From positions 1-64,000 of the forward strand of contig VGBT01000005.1 of NCBI GenBank assembly GCA_016870395.1: a DNA stretch of 64,000 nucleotides, read 5' to 3'. The first letter of the stretch is position 1, and the number at the start of each line of letters is the position of its first letter. The DNA comes from Actinomycetota bacterium. GTDB taxonomy: Bacteria > Actinomycetota > Acidimicrobiia > IMCC26256 > JAENVU01. Below are positions 43,988 through 53,235 of this stretch, piece after piece. The position numbers and the translations under genes are program-made. Under the pieces are notes generated by a model that was not told the origin of the DNA, made no database searches, and saw only the letters and a list, made by a program, of their open reading frames with translations.

Positions 43988-45739
43988 TTACTCGATGACG
44001 ACAAGGACGTCGCCGGTGCCGACGGTGTCGCCCGCGCTCACGCGGATCTCGGCCACCGTGCCGCCCTGCTCGGCGTTGAGGTGGTTCTCCATCTTCATCG
44101 CCTCGAGCACGAGCAGCGCCTGGCCGGGCTCGACGGCGTCGCCCACGGCGATGAGAACCTTCACGATCGTGCCCTGCATCGGCGCGCTGATCATGCCGCT
44201 GCCGCTGCCGTGGGTCGACGCGGCGGCTCTGGGACGCGGTGCCTGCTTCGCGCCGCCACCCGAATGCGCGATGCCCGCATCGGGCAGCCACACCTTCACC
44301 TGGAAGCGTCGACCGTCGACCTCGACGGGGAGCACCTGGGGGGTGAGCTCCTCGGTCTCGGGTGGGGCCTTGTCGGCCGCCGCCTGGCTCACGAGCGCGC
44401 TCGTGTCCACCTGCTCCTCGAGCCAGCGGGTGGAGTGGTTCGCGGTCGCGAAGTCGGGGTGGGTCAGCACCAGCTGATGCGCTGGGACCGTGGTGTGGAT
44501 GCCCTCGATCACGAGCTCCTGGAGCGCCCGCAGCATGCGATGGCGCGCCGTGTCGCGGTCTGGGCCCCACACGATGAGCTTGCCAACGAGGTTGTCGTAG
44601 TACTGCGACACGGTGTCGCCCTCGTCGTAGCCGCCGTCCCAACGGACTTCGGGTCCGGCGGGCAGCACAAGCTTGGTGATCGTGCCCGGCGAGGGCCCGA
44701 ATCCCTTCGCCGCGTTCTCGGCGTTGATCCGGCACTCGATCGCGTGCCCACGCCGGATGATGGAGTCCTCGGTGATCGACAGCGGCTCGCCGCTCGCGAC
44801 GCGGATCTGCTCGGCGACCAGGTCGAGCTTGGTGACCATCTCGGTCACGCAGTGCTCCACCTGGAGACGCGTGTTCATCTCCAGGAAGTAGAACTCGCCG
44901 TCCTGGTACAGCATCTCGACGGTTCCGGCATTGACGTAACCACACGCCCGCGCGACCTGGACCGCCGCCTCGCCCATAGCTCGTCGGGTGTCCTTGTCGA
45001 GGCCGGCCGCCGGCGACTCCTCGATCAGCTTCTGGTGCCGGCGTTGCACCGAGCAGTCACGCTCGCCGAGCCACACCGCGTTGCCGAGCGTGTCGGCGAA
45101 GACCTGGATCTCGATGTGGCGTGGGTGGGTGAGGTACTTCTCGAGGTATGCCTCGGCGCGACCGAAGTAGGCCTGCGCCTCGCGCGCGGCGGAGTCGAGC
45201 GCGGCCTGGGCGCCTTCGGCGTCGTGGACCACCTTCATGCCCTTGCCGCCGCCGCCGTACGCGGCCTTGATCGCGACAGGCCAGCCGGCCTTCTCTCCGA
45301 AGGCGATCACGTCGTCGACGCTCTCGATCGGGTCGAGGGTGCCGGGCACGCTCGCCACGCCGCCGCGGTCGGCGGCGCGGCGGGCGGAGATCTTGTCGCC
45401 CATCACCTCGATCGCCTCAGGGGGCGGACCGATCCACGCCACGCCGCGCTCGGCGACGACCCGGGCGAAGTCGGCGTTCTCCGCGTAGAAGCCGTAGCCG
45501 GGGTGCACGCCGTCGGCGCCGCACTTGTCGATCACGCCGAGGATGGCATCGGTGTTGAGGTAGCTCTCCGCCGCGGTCTGCCCGCCCAGGGCGTAGGCCT
45601 CGTCGGCGTAGCGGACATGGGCGGCGTCGCGGTCGACGTCTGAGTAGACCGCGACGGTGGGGATGCCGAGCTCCCTGCAGGTGCGCATCACGCGCAGTGC
45701 GATCTCGCCACGGTTGGCGATCAGGATCTTCGAGAGCAC
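43988..45739 (-). CDS. accA3: Biotin-dependent acyl-CoA carboxylase alpha subunit (biotin carboxylase + BCCP, AccA3-like)
   Basis: This 583-residue protein combines biotin carboxylase (ILIANRGEIALRVMR start, ATP-grasp loop AYGGGGKGMKVV, catalytic EMNTRLQVEHCVTE) with a C-terminal biotinyl domain whose LEAMKMEN carries the biotin Lys near residue 549. It makes carboxybiotin for acetyl- or propionyl-CoA carboxylation together with a beta subunit not in the window. The start is GTG 45739, where the ILIANRGE motif begins; the track's extra 79 residues are antisense to birA. Divergent birA encodes the ligase that would biotinylate it. Confidence 0.93.
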   Translation of the reverse strand: MLSKILIANRGEIALRVMRTCRELGIPTVAVYSDVDRDAAHVRYADEAYALGGQTAAESYLNTDAILGVIDKCGADGVHPGYGFYAENADFARVVAERGVAWIGPPPEAIEVMGDKISARRAADRGGVASVPGTLDPIESVDDVIAFGEKAGWPVAIKAAYGGGGKGMKVVHDAEGAQAALDSAAREAQAYFGRAEAYLEKYLTHPRHIEIQVFADTLGNAVWLGERDCSVQRRHQKLIEESPAAGLDKDTRRAMGEAAVQVARACGYVNAGTVEMLYQDGEFYFLEMNTRLQVEHCVTEMVTKLDLVAEQIRVASGEPLSITEDSIIRRGHAIECRINAENAAKGFGPSPGTITKLVLPAGPEVRWDGGYDEGDTVSQYYDNLVGKLIVWGPDRDTARHRMLRALQELVIEGIHTTVPAHQLVLTHPDFATANHSTRWLEEQVDTSALVSQAAADKAPPETEELTPQVLPVEVDGRRFQVKVWLPDAGIAHSGGGAKQAPRPRAAASTHGSGSGMISAPMQGTIVKVLIAVGDAVEPGQALLVLEAMKMENHLNAEQGGTVAEIRVSAGDTVGTGDVLVVIE

Positions 45740-45773
45740 GGGCAGCCCCAGTAGGAGTGGTGGTGAGTCGTCG

Positions 45774-45779
45774 TATCCT
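45774..45779 (+). promoter_or_regulatory. birA -10-like TATCCT, leaderless type
   Basis: It ends 7 bases before GTG 45787. That spacing supports this start over the track's 45697. Confidence 0.45.
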
Positions 45780-45786
45780 ACGGGCC

Positions 45787-46536
45787 GTGCCGCTCCCCGA
45801 GGCCACTCCGCAGCGCTTTCGCGACGTCCGTCGGCTCGCCGAGGTCGACTCCACGAACCGCTACCTGTTGGACGAGGCGCGCCGCGGGGCCGCCACCGGC
45901 CTGGTCGTGGTCGCCGACCACCAGACCGCCGGGCGCGGGAGGCTCGGACGCACGTGGGAGGCGCCGGCCGGCGCATCGCTGCTCATGTCGGTGCTGCTGC
46001 GACCGGCGCTCGGGGTGGTCGATCGTCAACTCGTCGTGATGGCGGCTGCGGTCGCGATGGCCGAGGCCGTCGAGACGGCGACCGGCGTGCGACCCGAGCT
46101 CAAGTGGCCCAACGACCTACTGGTCGGTAACCGCAAGCTCGGCGGGATCCTCGCCGAGGCGTCCGGTGACGCGGTCGTCGTCGGCATCGGTGTCAACGTC
46201 GCGTGGCCCGCGGTGCCGCCGGAGCTCGACGGGATCGCGACGGCGTGCAACCTCGAAGGCGGCCGGCCCGCGACGCGCGACGGTGTTCTCGGCGCGTTCC
46301 TCGAGCGCTACGGCCCGCGCCTCGACGACCTCGAGGCCACGCGCCGCGAGTACCGGGTACGGCTCGCGACGCTCGGCTGCCGGGTCCGAGTCGAGCGCGC
46401 GGACGGCGTGGTCACGGGAACCGCGCGTGATGTCGACCCAGCCGGCCACCTGCTCGTCGACGTCGACGGCGACGGCACCGAGGTGGTGGCCGCCGGTGAC
46501 GTGGTGCACCTGCGACGCGACGACCAGCGCGGTTAG
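45787..46536 (+). CDS. birA: Biotin-[acetyl-CoA carboxylase] ligase, BirA without HTH domain
   Basis: This 249-residue biotin protein ligase has LAEVDSTNRYLLDEA, the biotinyl-AMP loop ADHQTAGRGRLGRTWEAP and LKWPNDLLVGNRKLGGILAE (split), then the C-terminal SH3-like domain. It has no N-terminal helix-turn-helix, so it is an enzyme only and not the E. coli-type repressor. It is divergent from the carboxylase gene whose product it should biotinylate, with 47 bases between the start codons. Confidence 0.92.
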   Translation: MPLPEATPQRFRDVRRLAEVDSTNRYLLDEARRGAATGLVVVADHQTAGRGRLGRTWEAPAGASLLMSVLLRPALGVVDRQLVVMAAAVAMAEAVETATGVRPELKWPNDLLVGNRKLGGILAEASGDAVVVGIGVNVAWPAVPPELDGIATACNLEGGRPATRDGVLGAFLERYGPRLDDLEATRREYRVRLATLGCRVRVERADGVVTGTARDVDPAGHLLVDVDGDGTEVVAAGDVVHLRRDDQRG

Positions 46537-46549
46537 CGCGCCGGTCGAG

Positions 46550-47227
46550 CTACGCGACCGCTGCGAGGTTCTTGGCGAGCTTTCGCACCATGCGAGCCTC
46601 GAAGGCCGCGGGGAACGGCTCGGTCTGGGCCAGCGTCGTCAACGACGCGCCGAACCGGCCGTCGCGCATGGCGACCGTTCCGGCGTAGACGGTCTCGGTC
46701 TGCCCGTTCGTGGTGACCACGATCTTGGCCTCTACCCGCACGGTCTCGTCGGCGACTCTCGGGATCCCCTGGCTGCTCACGTCGAGCGCATCGATCGTGA
46801 AGGTCTGCCCACTCGTGGCGAGCTGCTCCTCGAAGAGGTCGCGGAAGACCTGTGCCGTGCAGTCGGCGAGGTCGTCGTCCTTGAACGTGGCGAAGGCCTT
46901 CCTTGCCGCGGAGGTGCTCTGGTACGCCAAGCCCTCCGTGCCGAACGTCTGGGCGCCCCGCTCGAACTCGGGGCCGACGTACTTGGCGCTTCGTCCCTTC
47001 CGGGTCTGGCCGGCCGGGCGACCGAGGCACTCGGCCAACATGTCGTCGCCCGTGGTGTCCTCCTCCTTGTCACCCGGGGTGGCATCCCAGCTCGAGGGCA
47101 CGTCGGCGGCGCGCAGCACGATCTCTCGCACGTCCGCCTTGTCCGAGGTCGTGCTCGCTCCAGCAGCGGGGACGAGCAACCCGGTGGCTCCGAGCACGGC
47201 GGTGAGCGTGACGAGGCTTCTGCGCAT
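46550..47227 (-). CDS. Secreted hypothetical protein, 225 residues
   Basis: The protein has an N-terminal signal peptide (RRSLVTLTAVLGATGLLVPAAGAS) and a soluble domain of about 195 residues with two Cys (AECLG and LADCTA) that could form a disulfide. Family is not recognised; segments such as LRAADVPSSWDATPG and FEARMVRKLAKNL suggest a sensor- or PknH-like extracellular domain, but this is a guess. The ATG at 47227 lies 6 bases after TACCGT. It stands between birA (convergent) and pabC. Confidence 0.72.
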   Translation of the reverse strand: MRRSLVTLTAVLGATGLLVPAAGASTTSDKADVREIVLRAADVPSSWDATPGDKEEDTTGDDMLAECLGRPAGQTRKGRSAKYVGPEFERGAQTFGTEGLAYQSTSAARKAFATFKDDDLADCTAQVFRDLFEEQLATSGQTFTIDALDVSSQGIPRVADETVRVEAKIVVTTNGQTETVYAGTVAMRDGRFGASLTTLAQTEPFPAAFEARMVRKLAKNLAAVA

Positions 47228-47233
47228 GTCGTC

Positions 47234-47239
47234 ACGGTA
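47234..47239 (-). promoter_or_regulatory. -10-like TACCGT, leaderless type
   Basis: On the minus strand it ends 6 bases before the ATG of the secreted protein gene. Confidence 0.4.
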
Positions 47240-47269
47240 CGACGGCCCGGCCTCGTACGGGTGGACCGG

Positions 47270-48106
47270 CTACGGGTCGAGGTCGCGGGCGACGAGCGCC
47301 CGGAACGCGTCGCGAAGCCGGGTGGTGACCCGACCCGGTGCCGCCGGCAGGGCCCGGCCGTCGACGGCCGCGATCGCCTGCACCTCGCGAGTGGTGGACG
47401 ACAGGAAGGCCTCGTCGGCGCGGTGCAGCGCGTCGAGCGGCAGCGCGGCCTCCTCGACGGGGATGCCGTCGGCCGCGGCGAGCTCGAGCAGCAGGGCCCG
47501 GGTGACGCCGAGCAGGCACCCGGCCTCGGGTGGTGGCGTGCGCAGCACACCGGCGAACGCGAGGAAGACGTTGGACCCGGTGGCCTCGCAGAGCTCGCCG
47601 CGCGTGTTGGGGAAGACGGCCTCGCCGGCTCCGTGCTCCCGCGCGTAGGCGAGCGCGCGGACGTTCTCCGCGTAGGAGATGGTCTTGATGCCGGCGGTCG
47701 CTCCCCGTTCGTTGCGGGCCCATGGCACCGTGACGACCTGGGTGGTCGGCGGCCACGCACTCACCGCGCACGCGGCGACCAGCACGGTCGCCGGTGCATC
47801 GCCGCGCTCGGAGCCGAGCGGGGCCTCCCCGCCCGTGATCGTGATGCGCAGGCGAGCCTCGTCGAGCCCGTTGGCGCGCAGCACCGCGTCGGCGGCCTCA
47901 CGCAGGTGCGCGGACGACGGCACGGTGAGGTAGAGGCCTTCGGCCGAATGGTGAAGGCGGTCGTAGTGGCGACGCCACGCGAACGGCACGCCGCCGTAGA
48001 CGCGCAGGGTCTCGAACACGCCGTCGCCGGTGAGCAGCCCGTGATCGAGGGGAGAGACGCGCAGCGCGTCGAGCTCGTCGAGCGTCCCGCTGACCCAGAC
48101 CTTCAT
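47270..48106 (-). CDS. pabC: 4-amino-4-deoxychorismate lyase (class IV aminotransferase)
   Basis: This 278-residue PLP fold-type IV enzyme should release pyruvate from aminodeoxychorismate to give p-aminobenzoate for folate. It has DHGLLTGDGVFETLRVYGG, a PLP Lys in ATAGIKTISYAENV, and EAVFPNTRGELCEATGSNVF (split). Branched-chain aminotransferases and D-amino-acid transaminases share the fold, but the ATGA overlap with pabB fixes the assignment. In the ORF track it is hidden at the end of a 1530-residue open frame that is otherwise antisense shadow. Confidence 0.88.
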   Translation of the reverse strand: MKVWVSGTLDELDALRVSPLDHGLLTGDGVFETLRVYGGVPFAWRRHYDRLHHSAEGLYLTVPSSAHLREAADAVLRANGLDEARLRITITGGEAPLGSERGDAPATVLVAACAVSAWPPTTQVVTVPWARNERGATAGIKTISYAENVRALAYAREHGAGEAVFPNTRGELCEATGSNVFLAFAGVLRTPPPEAGCLLGVTRALLLELAAADGIPVEEAALPLDALHRADEAFLSSTTREVQAIAAVDGRALPAAPGRVTTRLRDAFRALVARDLDP

Positions 48107-49335
48107 CGCGCGCCCGCCGCCACCGCCACCCGCGCCGGGGCCGGGGCCGCCAGCTCGAGCAGTCGCACCGCCTTGAGCTCGGTCTCGGCCCACTCGGCGG
48201 CCGGGTCGGAGTCGGCGGTGATCCCTGCCCCCACACCGAGATGCACCGAATCCGGGCCGAGGGTGAACGTGCGGATCGCGACGGCGAGGTCGGCGCGATC
48301 GCGGTGGGTGTCGATGAAGCCCAGGGCGCCGCAGTAGAGGCCCCGAGGTACGGGCTCGAGGTCCTCGATCACCTGGAGGACGCGCGGCTTGGGCGCCCCG
48401 GTGACGGACGCGGGGGGAAAGGTCGCGCGGAGCAGGTCGCCCCACCCGACCTCTTCGCGCAGCCGGGCCCGCACGGTGCTCACGAGGTGGACGAGACCGG
48501 GATGCGGCTCCAGCTCGCAGAGCGCGGGAACGTGCACGGATCCGGGCACGGCGACACGACCGAGGTCGTTGCGGGCCAGGTCGGTGATCATGACGTTCTC
48601 GGCGCGGTCCTTCGCGCTCGCGCGCAGGGTCGCGGCGCGCTCGGCGGTTCCCTTGATGGGTCGTGTCTCGACGTGTCGTTCCTCGAGACTCAAGAAGCGC
48701 TCCGGTGAGGCCGAGACGACGGCCCGGTCGTCGGCGCGCAGGAACGTCGCGTGTGGTGCGGGGTTCCCACTCTCGATCGCATGCCACAGCGCGACCGGGT
48801 CGACCGGAGCGGCGCTCAGCCGGCGGGTCAGGTTCACCTGGTAGCAGTCGCCCGCCTCGATGTGCCCCACGATCGTGTGCACGCCGGTCTCGAAATCCGC
48901 CCGGTCCAGGCTGGAGTGCCAGGGGCCTCGCGTCGACGGGGGCGGGACGGCGACCGGGGCGTCGAGCGCGGCCGCGAGGCGGCGGCGGGCGTCGCCGCGA
49001 CCCTCGATGCGCACCCCGCCGTCCGGGTCGAGGTGCGCGAGAGCCGCGAACCGGACGAAGCTCAGGTCGGGGAGGTCGTCCGGAGCCGGGACCCGCCGGG
49101 TGACGCGCTCGACGGACCGTCCGAGCTCGTAGGAGACCGCACCCGCCCACCAGCCGTCGCCCAGGCGGTCGAGCGCGGCGAACGCCGCCTGCCCCGAGGC
49201 TACGACGACCTCCTCCGCACCGCAGGCCAGCACGACGCCGGGGCCGTCGTGGACGACCGCGGCGGGGAGCTCGGGAGCCAGCGCGGCCAGCACCGGACCC
49301 GTCGGGCGGGCAACGGGCCGGGGAGCGCCGGGCAT
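48103..49335 (-). CDS. pabB: Aminodeoxychorismate synthase component I
   Basis: This 410-residue chorismate-utilising enzyme has EAGDCYQVNLTRRL, SASPERFLSLE, the diagnostic RPIKGTAER with the Lys that separates PabB from anthranilate synthases, MITDLARNDLGRV and FPPASVTGAPKPR near the C-terminus. It needs a glutaminase partner (PabA/TrpG) that is not in this window. ATG 49335 is chosen over GTG 49341 because TAGCCT lies 8 bases upstream. Its stop overlaps the pabC start. Confidence 0.92.
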   Translation of the reverse strand: MPGAPRPVARPTGPVLAALAPELPAAVVHDGPGVVLACGAEEVVVASGQAAFAALDRLGDGWWAGAVSYELGRSVERVTRRVPAPDDLPDLSFVRFAALAHLDPDGGVRIEGRGDARRRLAAALDAPVAVPPPSTRGPWHSSLDRADFETGVHTIVGHIEAGDCYQVNLTRRLSAAPVDPVALWHAIESGNPAPHATFLRADDRAVVSASPERFLSLEERHVETRPIKGTAERAATLRASAKDRAENVMITDLARNDLGRVAVPGSVHVPALCELEPHPGLVHLVSTVRARLREEVGWGDLLRATFPPASVTGAPKPRVLQVIEDLEPVPRGLYCGALGFIDTHRDRADLAVAIRTFTLGPDSVHLGVGAGITADSDPAAEWAETELKAVRLLELAAPAPARVAVAAGAR

Positions 49336-49343
49336 GGACACCG

Positions 49344-49349
49344 AGGCTA
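49344..49349 (-). promoter_or_regulatory. pabB -10-like TAGCCT, leaderless type
   Basis: On the minus strand it ends 8 bases before ATG 49335. Confidence 0.4.
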
Positions 49350-49402
49350 GCGAGCGAGGCGCCGCGGCCCGCGGGCGCCCGGATTCGCGAGGGTCCTTCG
49401 CC

Positions 49403-49408
49403 TAGCAT
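49403..49408 (+). promoter_or_regulatory. LCP gene -10-like TAGCAT
   Basis: It ends 9 bases before GTG 49418. No ribosome-binding site is seen. Confidence 0.35.
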
Positions 49409-49417
49409 CGGGGGACC

Positions 49418-50848
49418 GTGGCTTCCACCTCGTCGCCCTGGCGCGCCTTTCGCTCCCGCTTTCTCGTCGCGCTCGGTGTCAGCGGCGCGCTCGCGGTCGG
49501 CGGCGTCGTCGTCGGCAACCAGTTGATCGACGACAGGCTGAGCGAGATCCCCCGGGTGAACGAGCTCGTGCTGGCCTCCGAGGGCCCCGCCGAGGCCGGC
49601 AACTACCTCATCGTCGGCTCCGACAGCCGCCAGTTCGTCGAGAACCAGACCGAGGTGGAGGCCTTCGGGTCGGCCGAGGAGCAGGCCGGCCAGCGCTCCG
49701 ACACGATCATGGTGCTGCACCTCGACCCGGCGGCGAAGTCGGGCCTGCTCGTCTCGTTCCCCCGTGACCTCCTCGTGAACATCCCCGGGCAGGGTCGGGG
49801 GACGATCAACTCCGCCTACAACGACAACGCCAACGGCGAGCAGAAGCTGATCGACACGCTCAAGGCCAACTTCGGCCTCGACATCAGCCACTACGTGGAG
49901 GTCAACTTCAAGGCGTTCATCGGCCTGGTCAACGCGGTGGGCGAGATCCCGGTGTACTTCCCGGCCCCGGCGCGCGACGGCTACTCGGGCCTCGACATCG
50001 GCACGGCCGGCTGCATCCCGCTCAACGGCGACCAGGCGCTCGCGTACGTCCGGTCGCGGACGCTCGAGTACTACGACTCCGCATCGGGTGAGTGGGCCGA
50101 CGCGAGCCCGCGGGCCGACCTCGACCGGATCACCCGCCAGCAGAACTTCATTCGCCGCCTCGCGGGCGCGGCGTCGGTGAAGGCCGGGTCCAATCCGCTC
50201 AAGGCGCTCGACATCGCCGACGCGGTGGTCCCCAAGCTCCACGTCGACACCGAGCTCAGCAAGAGCGACATCTTCCGGATGGTCCAGACGTTCCGGAAGG
50301 TCAACCCCGAGAGCGACGACGCGCTGGAGATGATCACGCTCCCGGTCCAGGAATCGAGCTCGGAGCGCGGCCGTGTGGTCGCGAAGCAGCCCGACGCCGA
50401 CCAGGTGATCGCCCGGCTCAACACCTTCGGCTCGCAGGAGCCCGAGGAGGAGATCAAGATCCTGCCGTCGCAGGTGCGCGTGCGCGTGCTCAACGGGTCG
50501 GGCGTGAACGGGGCCGCCGCGGCCACCCAGGCGGACCTGCAGGAGTTCACGTTCGCCACGGCCGGGGTCGGCAACACGGGCATGATCGACGCGACGGAGG
50601 TGCGCTACCGGTCGGGCAACGAGCAGAAGGCAAAGCTCGTCGCGCGCTACCTCGGAGGGGTCGGTGTGATCCGGGTCGACGACACGATCGCTGACGCAGA
50701 CGTCGTGGTCGTGCTCGGTCCCGACTTCCAAGGCGTCGCGGCTCCCGGCAAGAAGCCCGCGACCACCTCGACCACGGCCGGCTCGGGGCCGTCCAGCTCG
50801 ACCACGAAGCCGGCCAAGGGCACGCAGACGCCGGCCGGGTCGTGCTGA
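49418..50848 (+). CDS. LytR-CpsA-Psr (LCP) family protein with C-terminal LytR_C domain
   Basis: This 476-residue membrane-anchored enzyme has one N-terminal helix (FLVALGVSGALAVGGVVVG) and an extracellular LCP domain with YLIVGSDSRQ, QRSDTIMVLHLDP, LVSFPRDLLVNIPGQG and the late ALAYVRSR Arg motif. After residue about 340 a LytR_C domain follows (VRVRVLNGSGVNGAAAATQADL), ending in a Thr/Ser-rich tail. LCP enzymes attach undecaprenyl-linked glycopolymers to peptidoglycan, which fits its place at the head of the polysaccharide cluster. Confidence 0.93.
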   Translation: MASTSSPWRAFRSRFLVALGVSGALAVGGVVVGNQLIDDRLSEIPRVNELVLASEGPAEAGNYLIVGSDSRQFVENQTEVEAFGSAEEQAGQRSDTIMVLHLDPAAKSGLLVSFPRDLLVNIPGQGRGTINSAYNDNANGEQKLIDTLKANFGLDISHYVEVNFKAFIGLVNAVGEIPVYFPAPARDGYSGLDIGTAGCIPLNGDQALAYVRSRTLEYYDSASGEWADASPRADLDRITRQQNFIRRLAGAASVKAGSNPLKALDIADAVVPKLHVDTELSKSDIFRMVQTFRKVNPESDDALEMITLPVQESSSERGRVVAKQPDADQVIARLNTFGSQEPEEEIKILPSQVRVRVLNGSGVNGAAAATQADLQEFTFATAGVGNTGMIDATEVRYRSGNEQKAKLVARYLGGVGVIRVDDTIADADVVVVLGPDFQGVAAPGKKPATTSTTAGSGPSSSTTKPAKGTQTPAGSC

Positions 50849-50907
50849 GCACGACTCCGGGCGCGCGGCCTGGCCCCACGCGTGGCTCCACGCCGGGTCA
50901 CGGCTCC

Positions 50908-50913
50908 TAGGAT
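50908..50913 (+). promoter_or_regulatory. -10-like TAGGAT, leaderless type
   Basis: It ends 7 bases before ATG 50921, the first gene of an overlapping nucleotide-sugar operon. Confidence 0.5.
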
Positions 50914-50920
50914 TCTCGGG

Positions 50921-51940
50921 ATGTCCTCGCTCCTCGTGACCGGCGCGGCTGGCTTCATCGGCTCGAACTTCGTCCGCCACTGGGTCTGCTCGCACGCGGC
51001 CGACACGGTCGTGGCGCTCGACCTGCTGACCTATGCGGGGAACCGGCCGAGCCTCGCCGACGTGGAGGACCGGATCGTGTTCGTGGAGGGCGACATCGGC
51101 GATGGCCCGCTCATGGAGCGGCTGCTCGCCACCCACCGCATCGACGTGGTGGTCAACTTCGCGGCCGAGTCGCACAACAGCCTGGCCGTCCTCGACCCGG
51201 GTCGGTTCGTCCGCACCAACGTGCTGGGCACCCAGGTGCTGGCGGAGGCGGCGCGGCGGGTGGGCGTCGAGCGCTTCCACCACGTGTCGACCTGTGAGGT
51301 GTACGGCGACCTCGCGCTCGACGACCCGGGCGCGTTCACCGAGGAGTCGCCGTACCGGCCGCGGACCCCTTACAACGCCTCGAAGGCGGGGGCCGACCAC
51401 GTGGTGCGGGCCTACCACGAGACGTTCGGCCTGCCGATCACGATCTCCAACTGCGCCAACAACTACGGGCCGTATCAGTTCCCGGAGAAGGTGATCCCGC
51501 TGTTCGCGTCCCGGGCGCTCGACGACCTCGCGCTGCCGCTGTACGCCTCCACCGCGAACCGCCGCGAATGGCTGCACGTGATCGACCATTGCCTGGCGAT
51601 CGAGATGATCCTGGCGGCTGGACGGGTGGGGGAGACCTACAACGTCGGCAGCGGTGTCGAGGCGAACATCGAGGAGATCGCCGACCTCGTGCTGGACGGG
51701 CTCGGAAAGCCGCATTCGCTGAAGACGATCGTGCCCGACCGGCCGGGCCACGACCGCCGCTACCTGCTCGACAGCTCGAAGCTCCGGCGGGAGCTCGGGT
51801 GGGAGCCCTCGGTCGAGTTCGACACGGGGATCCGCGAGACCGTCGAGTGGTACCGCGACCACCGGGCCTGGTGGGAGCCGCTGCGGGAGCGGGCTCCGGT
51901 CGTGGAGGACGCCTGGATCGGCGCCGGTGACAGAAGATGA
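50921..51940 (+). CDS. rmlB: dTDP-glucose 4,6-dehydratase-like protein (RmlB clade, Cys variant)
   Basis: This 339-residue extended SDR has the NAD motif TGAAGFIGSNF, VALDLLTYAGN, FAAESH, NCANNYGPYQFPEKVIPL and the YNASK pair Tyr151/Lys155. In the catalytic STDEVYG motif of RmlB the Asp is Cys125 (STCEVYG), while Glu126 is kept. HVDRSI of the family is replaced by HNSLAV. It may be a divergent dehydratase or act on another NDP-sugar. It starts at ATG 50921 and overlaps ugd by ATGA. No rmlA, rmlC or rmlD is in the window. Confidence 0.82.
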   Translation: MSSLLVTGAAGFIGSNFVRHWVCSHAADTVVALDLLTYAGNRPSLADVEDRIVFVEGDIGDGPLMERLLATHRIDVVVNFAAESHNSLAVLDPGRFVRTNVLGTQVLAEAARRVGVERFHHVSTCEVYGDLALDDPGAFTEESPYRPRTPYNASKAGADHVVRAYHETFGLPITISNCANNYGPYQFPEKVIPLFASRALDDLALPLYASTANRREWLHVIDHCLAIEMILAAGRVGETYNVGSGVEANIEEIADLVLDGLGKPHSLKTIVPDRPGHDRRYLLDSSKLRRELGWEPSVEFDTGIRETVEWYRDHRAWWEPLRERAPVVEDAWIGAGDRR

Positions 51941-53235
51941 GTGACGTCGCGGTCATCGGCGCGGGTTACGTGGGGCTCACCACGTCGGTCTGCCTGGCCC
52001 ACCTCGGCCATCGGGTGCTCTGTGCCGACATCGACGAGGAGCGCGTCGCGCGCCTCTCCAAGGGCGAGGTGCCGATCCTCGAGGACGGCCTGCCCGAGCT
52101 GCTGAGCGAGGGCTTGTCTTCTCGACGGCTCACCTTCGTGGTCGGGGCGCGCCAGGCGGCCGCCAGAGCGAACTTCGTCTTCCTGTGCGTGCCCACCCCA
52201 CAGGCCGACGACGGGAGCGCCGACCTGTCCTCCGTCGAGGCCGTGGCCCGCGAGATCGCGCCGGTGTTGCGGCGCGGCACGGTGGTGATCAACAAGTCGA
52301 CGATGCCGGTCGGCTCCACCCGGCTCGTGCAGCGGATCCTCGGTGAGTCGGGTGCGTCGATCGAGGAGGTCCGCGTGGCCTCCAACCCCGAGTTCCTGCG
52401 GGAGGGGACGTCCGTGCAGGACTTCCTCAATCCGAATCGGGTCGTCATCGGCTGCGACGACCCGTCGGTCGCCGTGCGGGTCTCGGAGCTCTACCGGAGC
52501 CTCGACGCGCCGATCCTCGTCACCGACCCGGCGTCGGCGGAGATGATCAAGTACGCGTCGAACGCGTTCCTCGCCACGAAGATCTCCTTCGTCAACGCGA
52601 TCGCGAACCTCTGCGAGGCGGTCGACGCCGACGTGCGCGAGGTCGCGCTGGGGATGGGCTACGACCAGCGCATCGGCTTCGAGTTCCTGCATCCCGGTCC
52701 CGGGTACGGCGGCTCCTGCTTCCCGAAGGACACGGCTGCGCTCCGGTACACGGCCCGCAGAGCGGGGTACGCCTTCTCGTTGCTCGACGGCGTGGTGGAG
52801 GTGAACCGGCGCCAGCACGAACGGATGGTGGAGAAGCTGACCGCGTTGGTGGGTGGTGAGCTACGTGGGCGGACACTCGCGTTGTGGGGACTTACCTTCA
52901 AGGCGAACACCGACGACCTGCGCGACTCGCCGGCACTCGTGATCGCGAGGCGTCTGCTTGACGCGGGCGCGCACGTCCGCGCGTACGACCCGGCCGCGGG
53001 CGAGCGGGCGGGAGCGATCGTGCCGGGCCTCGAGATCGTGTCCGACCCCTACGAGGTCTGCATCGGCGCGGCCGCGCTGTCGGTGCTCACCGAGTGGGAC
53101 GAGTTCCGCTGGCTCGACTTCGACCGCGTCCGCGACGCGCTCGAGGCGCCGGTCGTGCTCGACACCCGGAACCTGCTCGACCCGGGCGCGCTGCGGCGCC
53201 TGGGCTTCACCTACGAGGGAGTGGGCCGCTCGTGA
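51937..53235 (+). CDS. ugd: UDP-glucose 6-dehydrogenase
   Basis: This 432-residue enzyme oxidises UDP-glucose to UDP-glucuronate with two NAD+. The Rossmann start is [21 protein letters not shown] (split), the catalytic Cys is in [13 protein letters not shown], and the central helix Lys is in [20 protein letters not shown]-mannose dehydrogenases look similar, but the immediate neighbour is a UDP-glucuronate decarboxylase. Both ends overlap neighbours (ATGA with rmlB-like, GTGA with uxs). Confidence 0.93.
   Translation: MSDVAVIGAGYVGLTTSVCLAHLGHRVLCADIDEERVARLSKGEVPILEDGLPELLSEGLSSRRLTFVVGARQAAARANFVFLCVPTPQADDGSADLSSVEAVAREIAPVLRRGTVVINKSTMPVGSTRLVQRILGESGASIEEVRVASNPEFLREGTSVQDFLNPNRVVIGCDDPSVAVRVSELYRSLDAPILVTDPASAEMIKYASNAFLATKISFVNAIANLCEAVDADVREVALGMGYDQRIGFEFLHPGPGYGGSCFPKDTAALRYTARRAGYAFSLLDGVVEVNRRQHERMVEKLTALVGGELRGRTLALWGLTFKANTDDLRDSPALVIARRLLDAGAHVRAYDPAAGERAGAIVPGLEIVSDPYEVCIGAAALSVLTEWDEFRWLDFDRVRDALEAPVVLDTRNLLDPGALRRLGFTYEGVGRS

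Noticed and set aside
47270-51862. A 1530-residue open frame on the minus strand
   Set aside because: Only its last 278 codons (pabC) are real. The rest is antisense to rmlB-like, LCP and part of pabB genes and has shadow-type composition caused by high GC.
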